Made by a program: the position numbers and the translations under genes
Assembly: GCA_030435675.1 (NCBI GenBank)
Contig: CM059625.1
Location: 1,488,001-1,552,000 of the forward strand
DNA: 64,000 nucleotides
Direction of reading: 5' to 3'
DNA from: Steinernema hermaphroditum
Lineage: Eukaryota; Nematoda; Chromadorea; Rhabditida; Steinernematidae
Notes under the pieces: generated by a model
What the model was told of the DNA's origin: nothing
The model's database searches: none
The model's input: the letters and a program-made list of their open reading frames with translations, nothing else
Shown here: positions 46,599-57,925 of the stretch, piece after piece
How positions within the stretch are numbered: the first letter of the stretch is position 1
How the letters are laid out: every line of letters begins with the position of its first letter

Positions 46599-48828
46599 AT
46601 GGGTCCGTTGATCGATCTTCTCGAAGTGGCAAAATCTCTCACAGGCGCGAGGAGAAGAGACTCCGATTTGGAAGATGAGACCGAAGTGGAAATTCCTACT
46701 GATATTCTGCCGGTGCAACAAGAGTCTCGGGCTGTTCAGAACCACGACCGACATCCTCAACCGATAGAGACTCAGAACCAGGAACCGCAACTGATTGAGA
46801 ATCACGACCGGATGAATGGAGACTCTAAGCCGACTGAAAATGGATATGTAACAAACGGATCAGACGTCATTGTACTCGAGGTGAGCGAAAACGAGTCTTC
46901 CACTTAGGGTAGTTTCATTACGATTCTGCTATAGCTATGAGACTACGTACTACGCCCAAACTGGTTGCTGTTTGTTAGTTATATTACCTTCAATTTTGCT
47001 GAAATTCTAGAAAACTCATTACGGTCCCGTCGCGAAGTCCAGTGGCGGCGACTTCCAAGCTTCGAAAGAATAGCGAGTGTTTTGAGAAAAAAAACAACCA
47101 TCTGACGTGGGGCGGAGACGGGAAGTTCACGTGCTCAAATGAATCAGCGGCGTGTCTAGTGATGAATCAGTGATCTTTATGTTCTGTTCCTGTTCGACGT
47201 GGTTCAACAGAAATTTTTCCAATTAATGCAAAACGCAAATACTTAAAAAAATCAAAACTTGACTATTAGTTTCAAAACCGAAAACTGTTAGTGTAAAGCA
47301 GAACTGCCCACGCATATTTAATTGCATTTGTACAATGAATTCGTTGTCCATATTGGAAAAAAATCACGTCATTTTTCAGAATGGAGAGATCGTTCTAAGG
47401 AACCAGTGCACGGCGCCTGCGGCAAAGAAGGCCCGTCTTAACAACAATCAGATAGACGTCGAGAAATACGAAAGTATTAACAACTACCTCACTGCTCTTT
47501 CGCACCAGGTAAAGGTCACAAATTACAATGATTACTTATGTACGCTTCCAGATGAATCTCATAATGAAGAAGCTTGATTTGAAGCCATGTGCATGTAGCG
47601 ATTGCAGAGACAGTGGAAAACGGCAAACTTCGAATCCACGCAAGCGATCAGTGCCAACCCATCTGCCACAAGCTGGAATTACTATCAGTATGGTGCCTGG
47701 TGCAGCGTCTCAAGTTGCGGGCAGCACTAGACCGTCGTCCGCTGGAAGCACTGATTCGGTCGATGTGCTGAAGATCATTCAGGATCAGGTATGTTAGCGA
47801 CAGGGTCAATGGCATATGACCAGCTTATCTCCGGAATGACGTTGCTCTGTGATGATATTTCAAGAAAAATGTTACGAAATCTCAGCTCATTGTAGTAGAT
47901 CAGTAAACAACATATGGAATTACGGAACCCCGTGGTCAGTGATCCCATGTTTTTTCAGAGAGCGGACTACGAAAAAAGCGTTGAAAAACAAATGAGCAGA
48001 TCTTCGGATGGCTCTGCTCCAACCACATCCTTCACTTCTCCTTCTGTGCCTCGTGTAAATTTCACAAGCACTCCATCTGCCACGGCTACCACTGCCCAGA
48101 CACCCAATGCTGATGTCATTACCCCTGATTTTTTGCACACTTTGCAACAGCAGGTGAACTGAAACGATAGGCTATGTTATGACGCAGTTATTTTCAGACC
48201 CACTGCGCCACTGTTCGAGGCCGCGGAAGAGGACGGCCCATGCTAATCGGCGACGAACTACATAACGCCCTTGTTGACTATCTAGTTAATGTACGTGATA
48301 TTAGGGTGTCGCTAAACAGATCATGCTATTTTTAAATTATCTTTCGCCTCTCTACATACAACAAGCATAAACCTTCTATTTTTAGTACGAAATTCTCCAC
48401 AATGCCCGCTTGTACCCATCGCAAGCCATCAAAATGGCGACCGAATTCATCAAGGAGAAGCAGCCTGGTCTGCTGGCCGACGAAGGAGGCAGCATCGTTT
48501 TAAAGATGACGTGGGCAATGAAACTGGTGACACATGTCCGCGCACGGAAGCAGAAGCTTACGGACATTGTGAATCGTACCATGGAGGACATCAGTGGCTC
48601 GGTGATGCCAGCCGACTGTGTAGACGGTTTGTTATCTATTTGAAAGTAACTCACGTAAATCTTATGCGTCGTTTAGGAACCAACGGGAACGCCACGGAAA
48701 ATAACGATCCATGTAACATAGCTATGGAAAGTGGACCAGAGATATCAAAGCCATCGCTTGACGTGAATCCTGCCGACATGAACTACGCGCAGCTCATGGC
48801 CTTCTTGCAACAAACAAAAAGTCAATGA
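46599..48828 (+). CDS. AT-hook protein with CENP-B/pogo-transposase-like DNA-binding segment
   Basis: Seven exons chain in frame to 442 aa: 46599-46880, 47380-47508, 47552-47788, 47959-48153, 48198-48290, 48386-48626, 48677-48828. The ATG lies just after a TTTGCAG acceptor. The N-terminus is acidic and Gln/Asn-rich; exon 3 has a CACSDC cluster and a basic patch (SNPRKRS). Exon 5 contains RGRGRGRP, an AT-hook. It runs into GDELHNALVDYLVN and, in exon 6, AIKMATEFIKEKQPGLLADE, GGSIVLKMTWAMKLVTHVRA and RKQK. This order (GRP, L.GDEL, alternating helices, LL.E.GG.I.L...WA..L...) is that of the CENP-B-type helix-turn-helix region in Tigger/pogo-like transposases. No catalytic DDE part is present, so it is probably a host nuclear factor. 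The transposase link is inference. Confidence 0.75.
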
Positions 48829-49427
48829 ACAATTACTGCTTGTTAAACTTTTTACTGCCTTTGTTATAGTACAGTAGCAACAAATAGAAAATGAACCGGA
48901 AGGACAGTTTTTAGGTGTCTGCTTACGATAAGCCCTCGCAAAACCATACCATAAGCGATACTCCACTCGTTGACTTCTGACTTTTTATTTTTAACTGCTT
49001 CAGGAAGTGGAGTCGTGCATGATGACTCGTGCGAAATTGGCTGCTGAACTGTCATAAATTGACTGAAGAGAACATCGGTCTGGAAGACTGGAGGTGCACA
49101 ATGTTGTAAGAGGTTACTTTATTATCCGGAAGAAGAAGTACAGTAAGAAATACAATGACATAAGATAGAACAAAGAATATAACATACGATACAACATGTC
49201 GGTCTGGAAGACTGGCCGTTCACAATAGTGTAAGAGCTTACTTTATAATCCGGAAAAAGGAGTACAATGGGAAAGACAATGATATAAGATACAACTTGTC
49301 GGTCTGGAAGACTGGCCGTGCACAATATTGTAAGAGCTTAGGTCATTATCCGGAAAAAGAACTGTAATGAGAAAGACAGTACCACAAGATACAACATTGA
49401 ATACACTTGAACAAATTTTCGGCTTAT
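48829..49427. other. 3' region of AT-hook gene and tandem repeat
   Basis: No gene seen. It holds the 3' UTR of the AT-hook gene and a three-copy tandem repeat. Confidence 0.5.
49075..49398. repeat. Three-copy tandem repeat, 100-124 nt period
   Basis: Units start at CGGTCTGGAAGACTGG (49076, 49200, 49300). Each continues with a CACAAT..TGTAAGAG core, ATCCGGAA, and a purine-rich tail ending in GATACAAC. Units 2 and 3 are closest; unit 1 carries an extra insert of about 24 nt. Confidence 0.92.
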
Positions 49428-50288
49428 CTAGAGTACGGAGTGGTCACAATCGGTGTTGATAGCGAAGGTGCCACGCATGCCACATGAGATCATTATCTGA
49501 GTGTACAGGGAAGTTTGTCCACGTATAGCGTGAAGAACAACTTCAATTCCGTGCATCTCAATGATAAAGCAGCCTCTATGAGGTTTGCGCTCGTAACCAG
49601 CCCAGTAATCCTTAGCATTCCATCTTTCCAGCAAATCTTTTGCCTCAGATCGGGATTCGCATCCAGCTATGAAACGGCAGTAGTAGTTATCTTCGCGATT
49701 AGTCAGGAACTTCAGAATTGTTTCAATTTCGTTAACCGTTAGTTTGTAGAATTGTGCGTCCAAGAAGACCTCCACAGCTTCATGTTCCACAAATAGCTGA
49801 ATGCATTTTCCGATGACGTCAACGTCGTTAAGATAAAGTGACTGAAGTTCGATAGTAGCTCGTTTCTTGGGAGTCTGCGAGAAATAGCGTCTCACGAAGT
49901 CATTAAGTGGCGGTATGGAAGCCTCCAAATTTCGTATACGCAGAGAGGTAGCCGGTATATGTTGTCCAGCACGAGAAAACATCTGCGTCAAAGCGCTGTT
50001 GATCGAAGTGTAATCGAAGCCCATTCCATTGATCTGGAGACTATCATAACATCCATTCAAAGCCAATGCAAAAGTCTCGATTGCTTTTTCTGGTAGTATC
50101 GCTTCTACATACATACCACCATCGTCGACGTCGTCGGCATCGATGTCAATTTCTTTGATAGAGATGCCACTGAGTTGGGCAAGATCACGCAGAATAAAGG
50201 GTTCTTCAGTGGTCGATAGAAAAGCTCCAGCGGCTGACACAGTTATAGATCTTGAAGAAAGCGTTGTGGGTTTCATGGGAGCATTCAT
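49428..50288 (-). CDS. Single-exon protein of unknown function (286 aa)
   Basis: An open frame of 286 residues starts MNAPMKPTTLSSRS and stops at 49428. It has regular alternation of hydrophobic residues (SLYLNDVDVIGKCIQLFVEH, IETILKFLTN). This recalls the C-terminal halves of nematode F-box-associated proteins, but no F-box is visible. An open stretch directly upstream (to about 50350) and a frame in 50347-50544 could belong to a missed 5' exon. There is no signal peptide. The gene is convergent with the AT-hook gene and just downstream of the CHID1-like gene on the same strand. Function not assigned. Confidence 0.6.
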   Translation of the reverse strand: MNAPMKPTTLSSRSITVSAAGAFLSTTEEPFILRDLAQLSGISIKEIDIDADDVDDGGMYVEAILPEKAIETFALALNGCYDSLQINGMGFDYTSINSALTQMFSRAGQHIPATSLRIRNLEASIPPLNDFVRRYFSQTPKKRATIELQSLYLNDVDVIGKCIQLFVEHEAVEVFLDAQFYKLTVNEIETILKFLTNREDNYYCRFIAGCESRSEAKDLLERWNAKDYWAGYERKPHRGCFIIEMHGIEVVLHAIRGQTSLYTQIMISCGMRGTFAINTDCDHSVL

Positions 50289-50682
50289 TTTGACCGTGGA
50301 GAGCTCGGTGGCGAGTGGCGACGACGTAGTGCCGTATTCGCTCAGCTCATTGACACCTCAACGGGGAAGCAATCAATACTTGGCCAATATCGAAACACGG
50401 ATTAGCAGCCATGGTGTTGTCACAAATTGTCATATGTTCAGCACGTTGAATATTCCTTTGGTGTGCCATCGAGATGGCTGAGAACATCATTACTAAAATA
50501 AGTTCAAGATATATAATGTAGTGGAATTTATCTCTAAGACACATAATTTATTCTGCATTTGACATCGTATCCATTTACGACCACTCTCTCTATATTCATA
50601 CACATTACAATCGTCCCGTTTCTTAATGGCAGCTATGGCGCACAACCCAAAAAAAACTTAAGCATTAATGCTATGAAATAGT
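50289..50682. other. Short spacer, possible missed 5' exon
   Basis: The minus strand at 50347-50544 is open and could hold a 5' exon of the unknown single-exon gene, but no convincing splice pair was found. A minus-strand AATAAA at 50547-50552 serves the CHID1-like gene. Confidence 0.35.
50547..50552 (-). promoter_or_regulatory. Poly(A) signal AATAAA
   Basis: Minus-strand AATAAA about 130 nt after the CHID1-like stop. Confidence 0.45.
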
Positions 50683-52623
50683 CTACAGGAGCTTCGTGAA
50701 GTGATCCAAGCCTTGTCCGAGATCCCATACGGCCAGACCGACTTGCATCTGCGTAGCGAGATCTAGTCTTTTTTGCATAGATAGCAGAGTGGGATAGTAG
50801 GCAATTCCTTTCGATCTGAAACGAAGTCGGTGATTCAAATGTTGTGGAATTGAGAAATGCTGGCGTTCAACAAAATAATACTGATGTTAATGAGTGCCGT
50901 GGACAACGGGCCGTTACCAAAAAGGTCCTCTGTAAGTACCATTCTTCAATAACAAATGCACACATATTACGTTAACTTTTTAAAATCAACTGGACTCATT
51001 ATATCTGTTAACACAGCCATTAATCGCACAAACATACCCCCATCTAAGACGATGCTCCTTGACGGAGTCATCCCATTCAATACGCACATCATTGCGGCCC
51101 AGCAACTCGAGGTATCTGAAACAAACAGCCCGTACTGCACGTCAAAGATTGGTCGTTTACTTTGACGATACAATTGCGTCCATTCGACCTTCAGTTCGAT
51201 CGTAGCCATAGAAGTTGATGCCCATTAAGATGCGATTGTGTTCGATGCCGGCGTCGAGGAGCCAATCCAAATTTGACTGAACCCAGTAATAGGGCGCAAC
51301 ACCAGTGGCTCTCAAATTCGGCAAAATTACAGGGCGAACGCTACGAGCATCTTACTTCGTGCTTGGGAAATCATAGGTCATGACATTGACGTAGTCGACT
51401 TTTCGAACGAGCCTTTCAAGGTAGACAGGAGAAAAGAGTCCCGTATCTTCGTTGCTGTAATAGGATCGGTTCAGGGCGATGAACCAACTCTTCCATAGTT
51501 AATCCTTGTAATGTTTGGTACATTTACCGGTTAGCGCGCTTTAGCCCATATTGCATGAAAATTACACGTATAATGATCAGGCAACCTACTAGCTAGAACT
51601 AAGGAATTTGTCCAAGTTGTGCAAACCTACGTGTCTCTCAAAGGTGGAGGAATTGGAATCACCACCAGTAAGTTTTTCTTGTGGAAAGTCTCGGTCCACT
51701 CTTCGATCAGTTCTGTCACCATTCTAAACATATCGCTTAGTCATCATCACTTCAAACGCATACGTACTGTCCAGCCTGTCCTCGGGTCATTGACATTATT
51801 TGAATCCATACTTCGAGAACAGCTCCGTCAAACTGATTTCTCTGAAAAGATTTAATAAGCGTGGGCAATGCTGGATTTTGCGGGTCAATAAATCTCATAT
51901 CAATATATATATAAACTAACGCAGAAGTAAACTAACGCACCAAAATAAAGTTAGCGAGATCCTTTCCACAGCGAATCTGCCATCCTTCGTCGACAAGGAA
52001 GTCCTCCAAGTCCTGAGGGTTCCAATTCTCGAACAGGAATCGAGGCACAATCTTCACATCGGAGTTGTTCGAGCGAATGTCAGCGATCCAACCTGAATAA
52101 TTAAATTAGTAAAAGAATTGTACAATCATAACAACTCTCTGTTGAATAGTTGTATTTAACTGACCTTGGTCCATGTCGTGGGTGCCTGCAACTGTACAGG
52201 TTTTCCTGTCAAACTTGGTGAGTGCGTTGATCTGCAATATTTGACGTACGTTAAAAAAAATCCGAAGCTTTGTCTACCTGGAACCACACTGGGACGATAT
52301 GAGTAAACTTCTTAGCCGCCCACTTCGCGACGTCGTAACCGTGATTGTTCCACTGCAACGACGAGACACCAGTTAAGAAAATGAATATCTTCACCTACAG
52401 GAGTAACATATCCAAACGTGGGTCCAGATGAAAACGTCCTATCTCCAGCGTCCAGCTCAGAATGGGATTGGAGAATCTCCTTCTTTAGCTTAGCAGACTC
52501 TGACTTCGACTGTTCTTCGGTTGGATCGACTTTCGGGGCTTGTTTTCTGCTTGACTTGGAGAGTGTAGCGAGGACCCCAGCGCAGCAGAACAGCAGGATA
52601 AATGCTGCTCCGCGTAACCGCAT
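50683..52623 (-). CDS. CHID1-type chitinase-domain-containing protein (GH18-like)
   Basis: Secreted or lysosomal GH18-fold protein that in other animals binds saccharides rather than cleaving chitin. The ATG at 52623 follows a TTTAG acceptor. Early exons chain in frame: 52623-52399, 52352-52278, 52231-52165, 52092-51941, 51841-51768, 51723-51631, 51454-51356; the rest run to TAG at 50683-50685. A signal peptide (hydrophobic run ending in GVLA) and a charged linker precede GYVTP/WNNHGYDVAKWAAKKF, HDMDQGWIADI, IVPRFLFENW, FDGAVLEVW, VNVMTYDF, ILMGINFYGYD and AVWDLGQGLDHF. All are CHID1 landmarks in order. The GH18 catalytic DxxDxDxE is not present in canonical form (FDGAVLEVW at that place). 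One 3' exon uses a weak acceptor (TTTGAG). Confidence 0.9.
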
Positions 52624-53510
52624 TGTTTCTAAATAGTTAATAGTATTACTAAATTTCCTATTTGTCAAAAACGGACATATTGATAACAGAATGAATATGT
52701 CTGAGGTTTTTTCTGCAAATTGACAAAATGTCGCATCAGATGCGATAAAATGACACGGGGTTCACACGGTCAAATCCACCAAATCATTGGCAAATAGGAA
52801 GTAAACAGTTTTGGTTAATCTAGGATGATAAATGCAAAATACATTGAAAACAAGCTGTATTCCCATGGGGCACCATCCCGTGGATTGAGCGCCGTACAGA
52901 CTACTCTGTCAGTTCTTGCAGGCGAGTTTTAATTCGGTATGTGCTGTAAACAATCGTTGAATCCCTTTGAAACGTAGCATTGCCGTAAACCTCAAAAACG
53001 AACAAAAGAACCTCGTTCAAGGTGATATTCAAAATTGTTCGCTCGTGACTCAAGTTGCAGTTCCACGTTCTCGCAACCGCATAAAACCTGAATTAGTGTT
53101 TTTATTTGGCAAAAAAACATCACTATGCAGATCGAGAGCATCCGATGCAATGCGATCGTCGCAAGACCTCAGTTCAGCACATCATGAACTTTAGGTGAAA
53201 ACTGCGATGTTAGTGCGTAGTTCACTGGAAGCCGTGATTATTAGGTCAAATATAAGCAAAAACAATGATATAAGTGTGAGGTGGAACCAAGAATTCGTTT
53301 TCATCCATTTGTGCAAGACTGTTAGCTAACCCTCCCCTTTTAACAGGACCGTACCTTACAGTCCACTTAATGTACATACGTCACTTTATATTAAGTTTTA
53401 TTTAAAAATTCAATATTATATTTACACGTTTAATCAATGGGACAGCTTTACAGATCACAGAATCATGGCAAAGTGAGGCAACAACTAATAAGTTTGGTCA
53501 TTGGATGGAG
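52624..53510. other. Intergenic between vps-41 and CHID1-like gene
   Basis: No gene recognised. A plus-strand frame at 52967-53194 has no support. Minus-strand AATAAA at 53397-53402 is the likely poly(A) signal of vps-41. Confidence 0.5.
53397..53402 (-). promoter_or_regulatory. Poly(A) signal AATAAA
   Basis: Minus-strand AATAAA about 110 nt downstream of the vps-41 stop codon. Confidence 0.5.
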
Positions 53511-56500
53511 TTATCCGTTCTCCACGCTGACGTCGTTGGAACAGATTGGGCAGACTCCACCATTGAGTTCACCGGCAAACGAAAGGCTCCGTCGTCCTCG
53601 CATCATCGGCTCTTCGACGTCCTCGTTGTCCTTGTAGAATTCATCGCAGCAGTGCTTGTGGGCAATGTGGCCGCAACCGAAAGATTTGACTGTGCAGTCG
53701 CCATCCTCCTTTCCCTGCATGAACAAAGTTGACCTGGAATATATCATTGTATTGCGAGCCAGGGGGTTTTGATAAATAAGAAAGCACACATCAAGTAAAC
53801 CATCGTCGATTAGAACTAGTTCGTTACTTACCCACACACAGCACATTCCGTGAATTGGCCAATATTCACGCAAGCCGACAGCTGCTCGATGTAGTTGTCA
53901 AAAAGTGAGCATACGTCATCTTGGGTGACAAGCTGATAACCTCTTTGCAAGTTCAATGTGGCGTCGTTGTCGCTAAGAATCAGTACAAGAGATTCGCGAA
54001 GACCAGGAATGTCCATGTCCGGAGGAATCTATAAGACGATTCGTCATGCATTTGTCTTCAATGCAACTGTACCTTTTCAATAATTTTCAGCGGATCTATG
54101 CAGAGGCCTGATGTTTTCAGCAGCTGATTGATATGATCTGCTGTTCTAAGAGCTAATTCAATGAGGTAGTCCCAGAGCTCGATGTCATCCTCAAAATTGC
54201 GACAAAACTCGATCGCCTTATCCATGCGACCCATCTTCTCCACCATGACGGCCACGGCTTCCATGCGTTTTCCGCTCCTACCCAACAGAAAAGCAGCTTC
54301 CTCCATGTATTTCTTCGCTTCGCAAATCTTTAGCGCTTTATCAATGCCGTAGTTTTCGTGCTTGGTCAGGAACGGCATTAGTTTTGGTCTGTCATATTCA
54401 GCGTAGAGTTTTACGGCTAGGTCAGCAAATTCGCCGCCTTCATTTCTCTGCATCAGCTGATTCAAATAGTGCATCTGGAGCTTTGGTTCTCGGTACAGTT
54501 GGCACATAACATCCTTCGAAGGCATTTGATTTTCGTTTTGAATCAGCAGTCGGAGTGCCTTGTTCTGGTCGATGTTCATCAAGTCGACAATTTTGTCTTT
54601 CACCTAAAAAGAGGATCGGAGCTTATGGAGATGATTCATCTTAATCCACGCACCAACGGAAATAGACCATATTTCTCGATGAGAGGAAAGACAGCCTTGT
54701 CGCACAGCGCCATGTGAAGCTTCAGGGCAGTTTCATATTTGCGGTCGTACGTGTACAAATGAGCAAGCGAAACAAGTAGAGCTGCCTCGTCCTCCTTTGT
54801 CAGCGGTTTGCATTCGGGAATGTCTTGAACACGGTTGTATCTTTTGTAGGTCATGTCAATGATGGCTCCTGCAATCGAATGCGTTCAGGAAAGCTCGAAA
54901 GAAATGCACCTACCAACACGATAGATGTCAGGATTCCAGTTTGTCACAAAGTGTTTGAATAACCTAACACTACTAAACAGCGATGACGTTAGCACTTGTT
55001 CGTAGCATTCTGGCTCCAGCTGAGGGTTATTTGTTGGTAGATAGGGAGCCAAAAGAAGGATTTTGTTGTGTCGATCGAACTCGGTTACATAGTATTCCCA
55101 TTCTTCTTTGTGGTTCGAACACACCTGAATTTCCTTCTTTAGTTTTATGTATGAGAAAGAACGTGTGCTGACCTCAGAAATGTTCTGCACAGCCGTTTCA
55201 AACTTTTCCTGCTCGATTAGATTGTCAATGAACATTTTTCCAATCTCGAGAACGGTGTAGTCTATGAGTTGTGTCGAATGTTCTCGGGAGTAATACATCG
55301 CGTCTTCGTAGCGGCTCTTCTCTAAACACCACTTTACGTGGTCGTCGACGGAGCTCGGCATTGCACGAATGAGCTCTTTGGAAGCAAGTAAGAAGAAGAT
55401 CGAATCGGTGGGAATCGCGCCCATTTGGAATTTTGTGAGTGTGAGCCTTGAGGAGCCGTGCATTTTGATTTCGTCCTCTGTGACCAGAGCGTACTGATCA
55501 ATGGCGACGGGCTCCAGAACTTGCAGCAGAACGTCACTCACTGTGCCTTCTGTTGAAAGTCGTGAAGAGCAGAAGGACTGAAAGGCAGCAATTGACGAAA
55601 TGATCGAAAACTGGGGATGATCCTATTCATGTCTACCCATTAGAATTTATCCCACATATTATCCTTGTTCTTCTGCTATGATCAACGCCAAAACTAACCG
55701 AAGTATCATCCGCAGGGTATGATTCCTCGTCGTTCGCGCTGATACCGAAAACGACGATGTCCTTCCACAGCAGGTCCTCATCGACGGTGCACGAGATTCC
55801 GGCTATATGAATAGGCAGCGAGGTCCACCTATAGGAAATTGCACCACGCTTCTCAAATAATTGAGGATTTCTCTAAATTTCAGTTCTTATGCGATTGATC
55901 AGCAAATATTTTTTACCCTTGACGGTACTGTCGTTGTGGATATCGTGACGACTTCGATGGTATTCGCCCAGCCGATGGCCAGAGTTGTATTGTGAAGCCA
56001 GCAGTGTGAAGGGCGGAACTTTGAACTGGGCATGAACCGAACGTCATGGAGTGGTTGCACAAGAGTGATGATTTTCTCGAGCTCCAAGTCATACACACGC
56101 GTTCCAGTGTCATTGCTGAACGCGATGAAGTTTCCATTCCAAGATATCGCTGCTATGAGACCGTCCTTCTCGAATCCTTGGTAGAGCCGCTGAAGTGTAT
56201 ATGTTATTAGAAATGTGAACCGAGTAGCAATAGAGACTGAGAATTTAAAGCTGACAAAGCTGGTATGGAGGGTTGGCAAGCGAAAAGCGAAATAAGCGAA
56301 ATATTCGACAATCATATATATACGGACGTTTATGGTTTTAGTGCAAATAGCTTTCAACAAACCTTTTCCTTGTTTTTGTGGATATATCCCTTCTGGTGCA
56401 GCGTGACATTGGTGTTGCCAGTGGCATATCTTTGTCCAGAATTGGGTTTCGAATAGTCTTCCGAGATGGCAACGCACTTGGCCGACGTTCCGATGTAGAC

Positions 56501-56904
56501 GTTCTGATTGTAGTCCGACGAACCAAAGCCCAAAATCGAAATTTGCGAATCGTAGGCGCAGCTAATTACGTAGTTTCCGGGTTTGTCGATCGCAATTCCA
56601 CCAACGGCGCACCGATGCGCATGGGAAGTCTAAATAACAGGCTATTTGTGATTCCGTTGATTCCAATTACCGAGTGAATAAACCCATCGTGGTCGCAGAT
56701 GTGCACGAAACCTCTTTGCGTTCCTATGGCTAGGAACTTGTCGAAAACGGCAATGCAAGAAGCCGCATCTTTGGCAAACACAGTGCCAAGACCGTTCAGC
56801 ACCCGTTCATAGTTGAACTTAGGCTCTAGGAGGCCGTCGGACTCGTCATCGGAGCCGTCGACAAGAGTGGTTTCATTTCCGTTTTCAGCTGCTGCCATGG
56901 CCAT
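53511..56904 (-). CDS. vps-41: VPS41, HOPS-complex subunit
   Basis: Subunit of the HOPS tethering complex, which drives late endosome/lysosome fusion. The start ATG is at 56904 (MAMAAAENGN). An acidic leader (DGSDDESDGLLEPKFNYERV) and KDAASCIAVFDKFLAIGTQR match the VPS41 N-terminus. The WD40-type propeller continues through DGLIAAISWNGNFIAFSNDT and LHNTTLAIGWANTIEVV. The clathrin-heavy-chain-type helical repeat follows in 55.5-54.0 kb (LKLHMALCDKAVFPLIEKYG, KLYAEYDRPKLMPFL, KALKICEAKKYMEEAAFLLG, MDKAIEFCRNF). The C-terminus is a RING-H2-like domain with CAVCG, FGCGHIAHKHCC and CPICS. Stop TAA at 53511-53513. The order and spacing of these blocks follow human VPS41 closely. Individual exon junctions were not all summed. 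Confidence 0.96.
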
Positions 56905-57925
56905 GTGAGTTGACCAGTGGCATTCACCTGGAATCGGGAGTTATTAGAAGGAGGGCAGAATTTGAGTTAGAAAGATATGCGCGTCATGCGATGCCAAAGT
57001 TTTTGGAGCGATGATGCCGTCGCTTACGCACGTATGAGCTCAAACAACCGGAAATAAGAAGTGATCTGTTAAGTAAAGCATTATGTAAGATTAGGTATAA
57101 GTCAAAAATTTTCAAGTAGACAAATAGAGAACAAACATCGTAAAACAACTGATAGTACCAGAAGGCGCGAATTTTTTCAAATACTGGTTCTCTGTAAATT
57201 AGCTGTATGTTTTAACTTCTGCTTTTAGTCGTTGATCCCGTTTAGTCGTTTACAGAGGACAATAGCCGTTGAATACAAAGCGTGGAAAACTAATCAAAGG
57301 GTTTGCTTTGATCAACAGAAATAATGTTGTCGGTTGAGTTGGTCATTTCTGTCAGTACAGCTTAAAACTTAGATCAGATTGGCTTGAAATGAATCACATA
57401 TACTAGCTTATTGTGCAAAAATAGACAGTTCGGAGCAGCGGTTCGTGCAAAAAGGGCGCGGCGACGTCGCGGGACCACACACATTAGAATGGTTAACCAC
57501 AGCACACAACGGTATTTGTTGACCATGGCGCGTCAGTTTTGACATATTTGAACCAAAGTCGAAATAGCAGGTAGTTGTCGCTATGAAGAACAAGGAATTT
57601 CTTATGCAAACAATAGATTAAGGGTATGTCGTGAACTTTCTTTATGGAATATGGCTACGGTGCACGAGGAGGTGAGGACCCGAGGAGCATCCTGCAGAAC
57701 GGATCCTCGATTAGCGTTTCGGACATGTATTGCGAGCATAACTAAGAACCTATGCGACTGTACATCGTTGAACTCCCATACCCGGAATGAAGCTCCATGC
57801 TGTTGTCACTCGTCAAGTCACAAATTTAGTATTTATATACTATTATTGGATTATGTTGACCGGTACAGAAAGTTCACAATGCTAATTAAACTAAGTGAGT
57901 GCCCAGTATTATTCGGAATGGGGCA
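56905..57925. other. Intergenic, nothing recognised
   Basis: Promoter side of vps-41 and 3' side of the Skp1-like gene. A plus-strand frame from 57651 is only the reverse shadow of the Lys/Glu tail. Confidence 0.5.
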
